Below are positions 50,871 to 50,881 of a stretch of 50,881 bases of DNA, piece after piece. The notes below the pieces were generated by a model. That model had not been told where the DNA came from, made no database searches, and saw only the letters and a program-made list of their open reading frames with translations. This DNA is from Rhodanobacter sp. (GTDB taxonomy: Bacteria; Pseudomonadota; Gammaproteobacteria; Xanthomonadales; Rhodanobacteraceae). Positions within the stretch are counted from its first letter, which is position 1. Each line of letters begins with the position of its first letter. The position numbers and the translations under genes are program-made. The stretch is taken from the NCBI GenBank assembly GCA_022730075.1, contig DZBX01000005.1, forward strand, positions 1 to 50,881, written 5' to 3'.

Positions 50871-50881
50871 AAACGGGCGCG

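Noticed and set aside
1-50881. Mobile elements, CRISPR arrays, tRNA or rRNA genes, defence systems
   Set aside because: I looked for transposase or integrase motifs, evenly spaced repeats and cloverleaf-like sequences and found none that could be supported; gene content is core.

Overview
The window is GC-rich chromosomal DNA from a gammaproteobacterium. It most resembles the Lysobacterales (Xanthomonadales), possibly a Rhodanobacteraceae-type genome. This rests on gene content and order: divergent pilM/ponA, rpoZ-spoT-ridA-recG, the cytochrome c4 / tandem DsbA / EngB cluster, TonB-dependent receptors and a type B L31. The assignment is inferred from reading the sequence, not from a database search. 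Genes are tightly packed, many with 4-nt ATGA/GTGA overlaps. I see no insertion sequence, prophage, CRISPR array, tRNA or rRNA, so this is core rather than accessory genome.

Layout. 1-5.6 kb: the 5' part of pilM (type IV pili) is divergent from ponA (PBP1A). A conserved nucleotidyltransferase-like gene follows, convergent with gltA across a perfect 28-bp palindrome. 5.8-12.3 kb (minus strand): rpmE2 with its own promoter and terminator, then the operon rpoZ-spoT-ridA-recG-nucleoside hydrolase. 12.4-16.6 kb: the phospholipid transport system, with mlaA convergent to mlaFEDCB. 16.6-21.3 kb: gmk and yicC (minus) are divergent from rph-VOC-rdgB-hemW-CPXCG, a chain of overlapping genes. 21.3-23.5 kb: a cobalamin riboswitch with a clear promoter ahead of btuB. 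23.6-27.8 kb: a DUF1631 gene coupled to a PilZ gene, then pepQ.

27.8-34.9 kb (minus): cytochrome bd operon cydA-cydB-cydX-like-cydD-cydC. A consensus FNR/Anr box lies at class II spacing from a -10 element, a leader of about 475 nt precedes cydA, and a terminator-like hairpin separates cydABX from cydDC. The accessory gene encodes a CydX-like helix behind an extra N-terminal membrane helix. 35.0-43.1 kb: an AcvB/VirJ-type lipoprotein, an operon slt-quinone oxidoreductase-NDUFA9-like SDR, a TSUP transporter overlapping a membrane GH17 protein, and a small membrane protein. 43.2-46.2 kb: a large TonB-dependent receptor with terminator. 46.2-50.9 kb: a secreted internally repeated protein, an EEP-family phosphatase/nuclease, two DsbA-like proteins (one soluble, one lipoprotein), cytochrome c4 and, divergently, engB.

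Themes: envelope building and maintenance (PBP1A, Slt, Mla, AcvB), low-oxygen respiration (cytochrome bd, Anr box, cytochrome c4), oxidative folding (DsbA pair), nucleotide housekeeping (Gmk, RdgB, SpoT, RNase PH) and outer-membrane uptake (BtuB, TonB receptor). No wholly new multi-gene system is evident. The best leads are the two-helix CydX-like subunit, the leader and attenuator of the cyd operon, the DUF1631-PilZ pair, the tandem palindromic repeat between slt and the TSUP gene, and the internally duplicated secreted protein.
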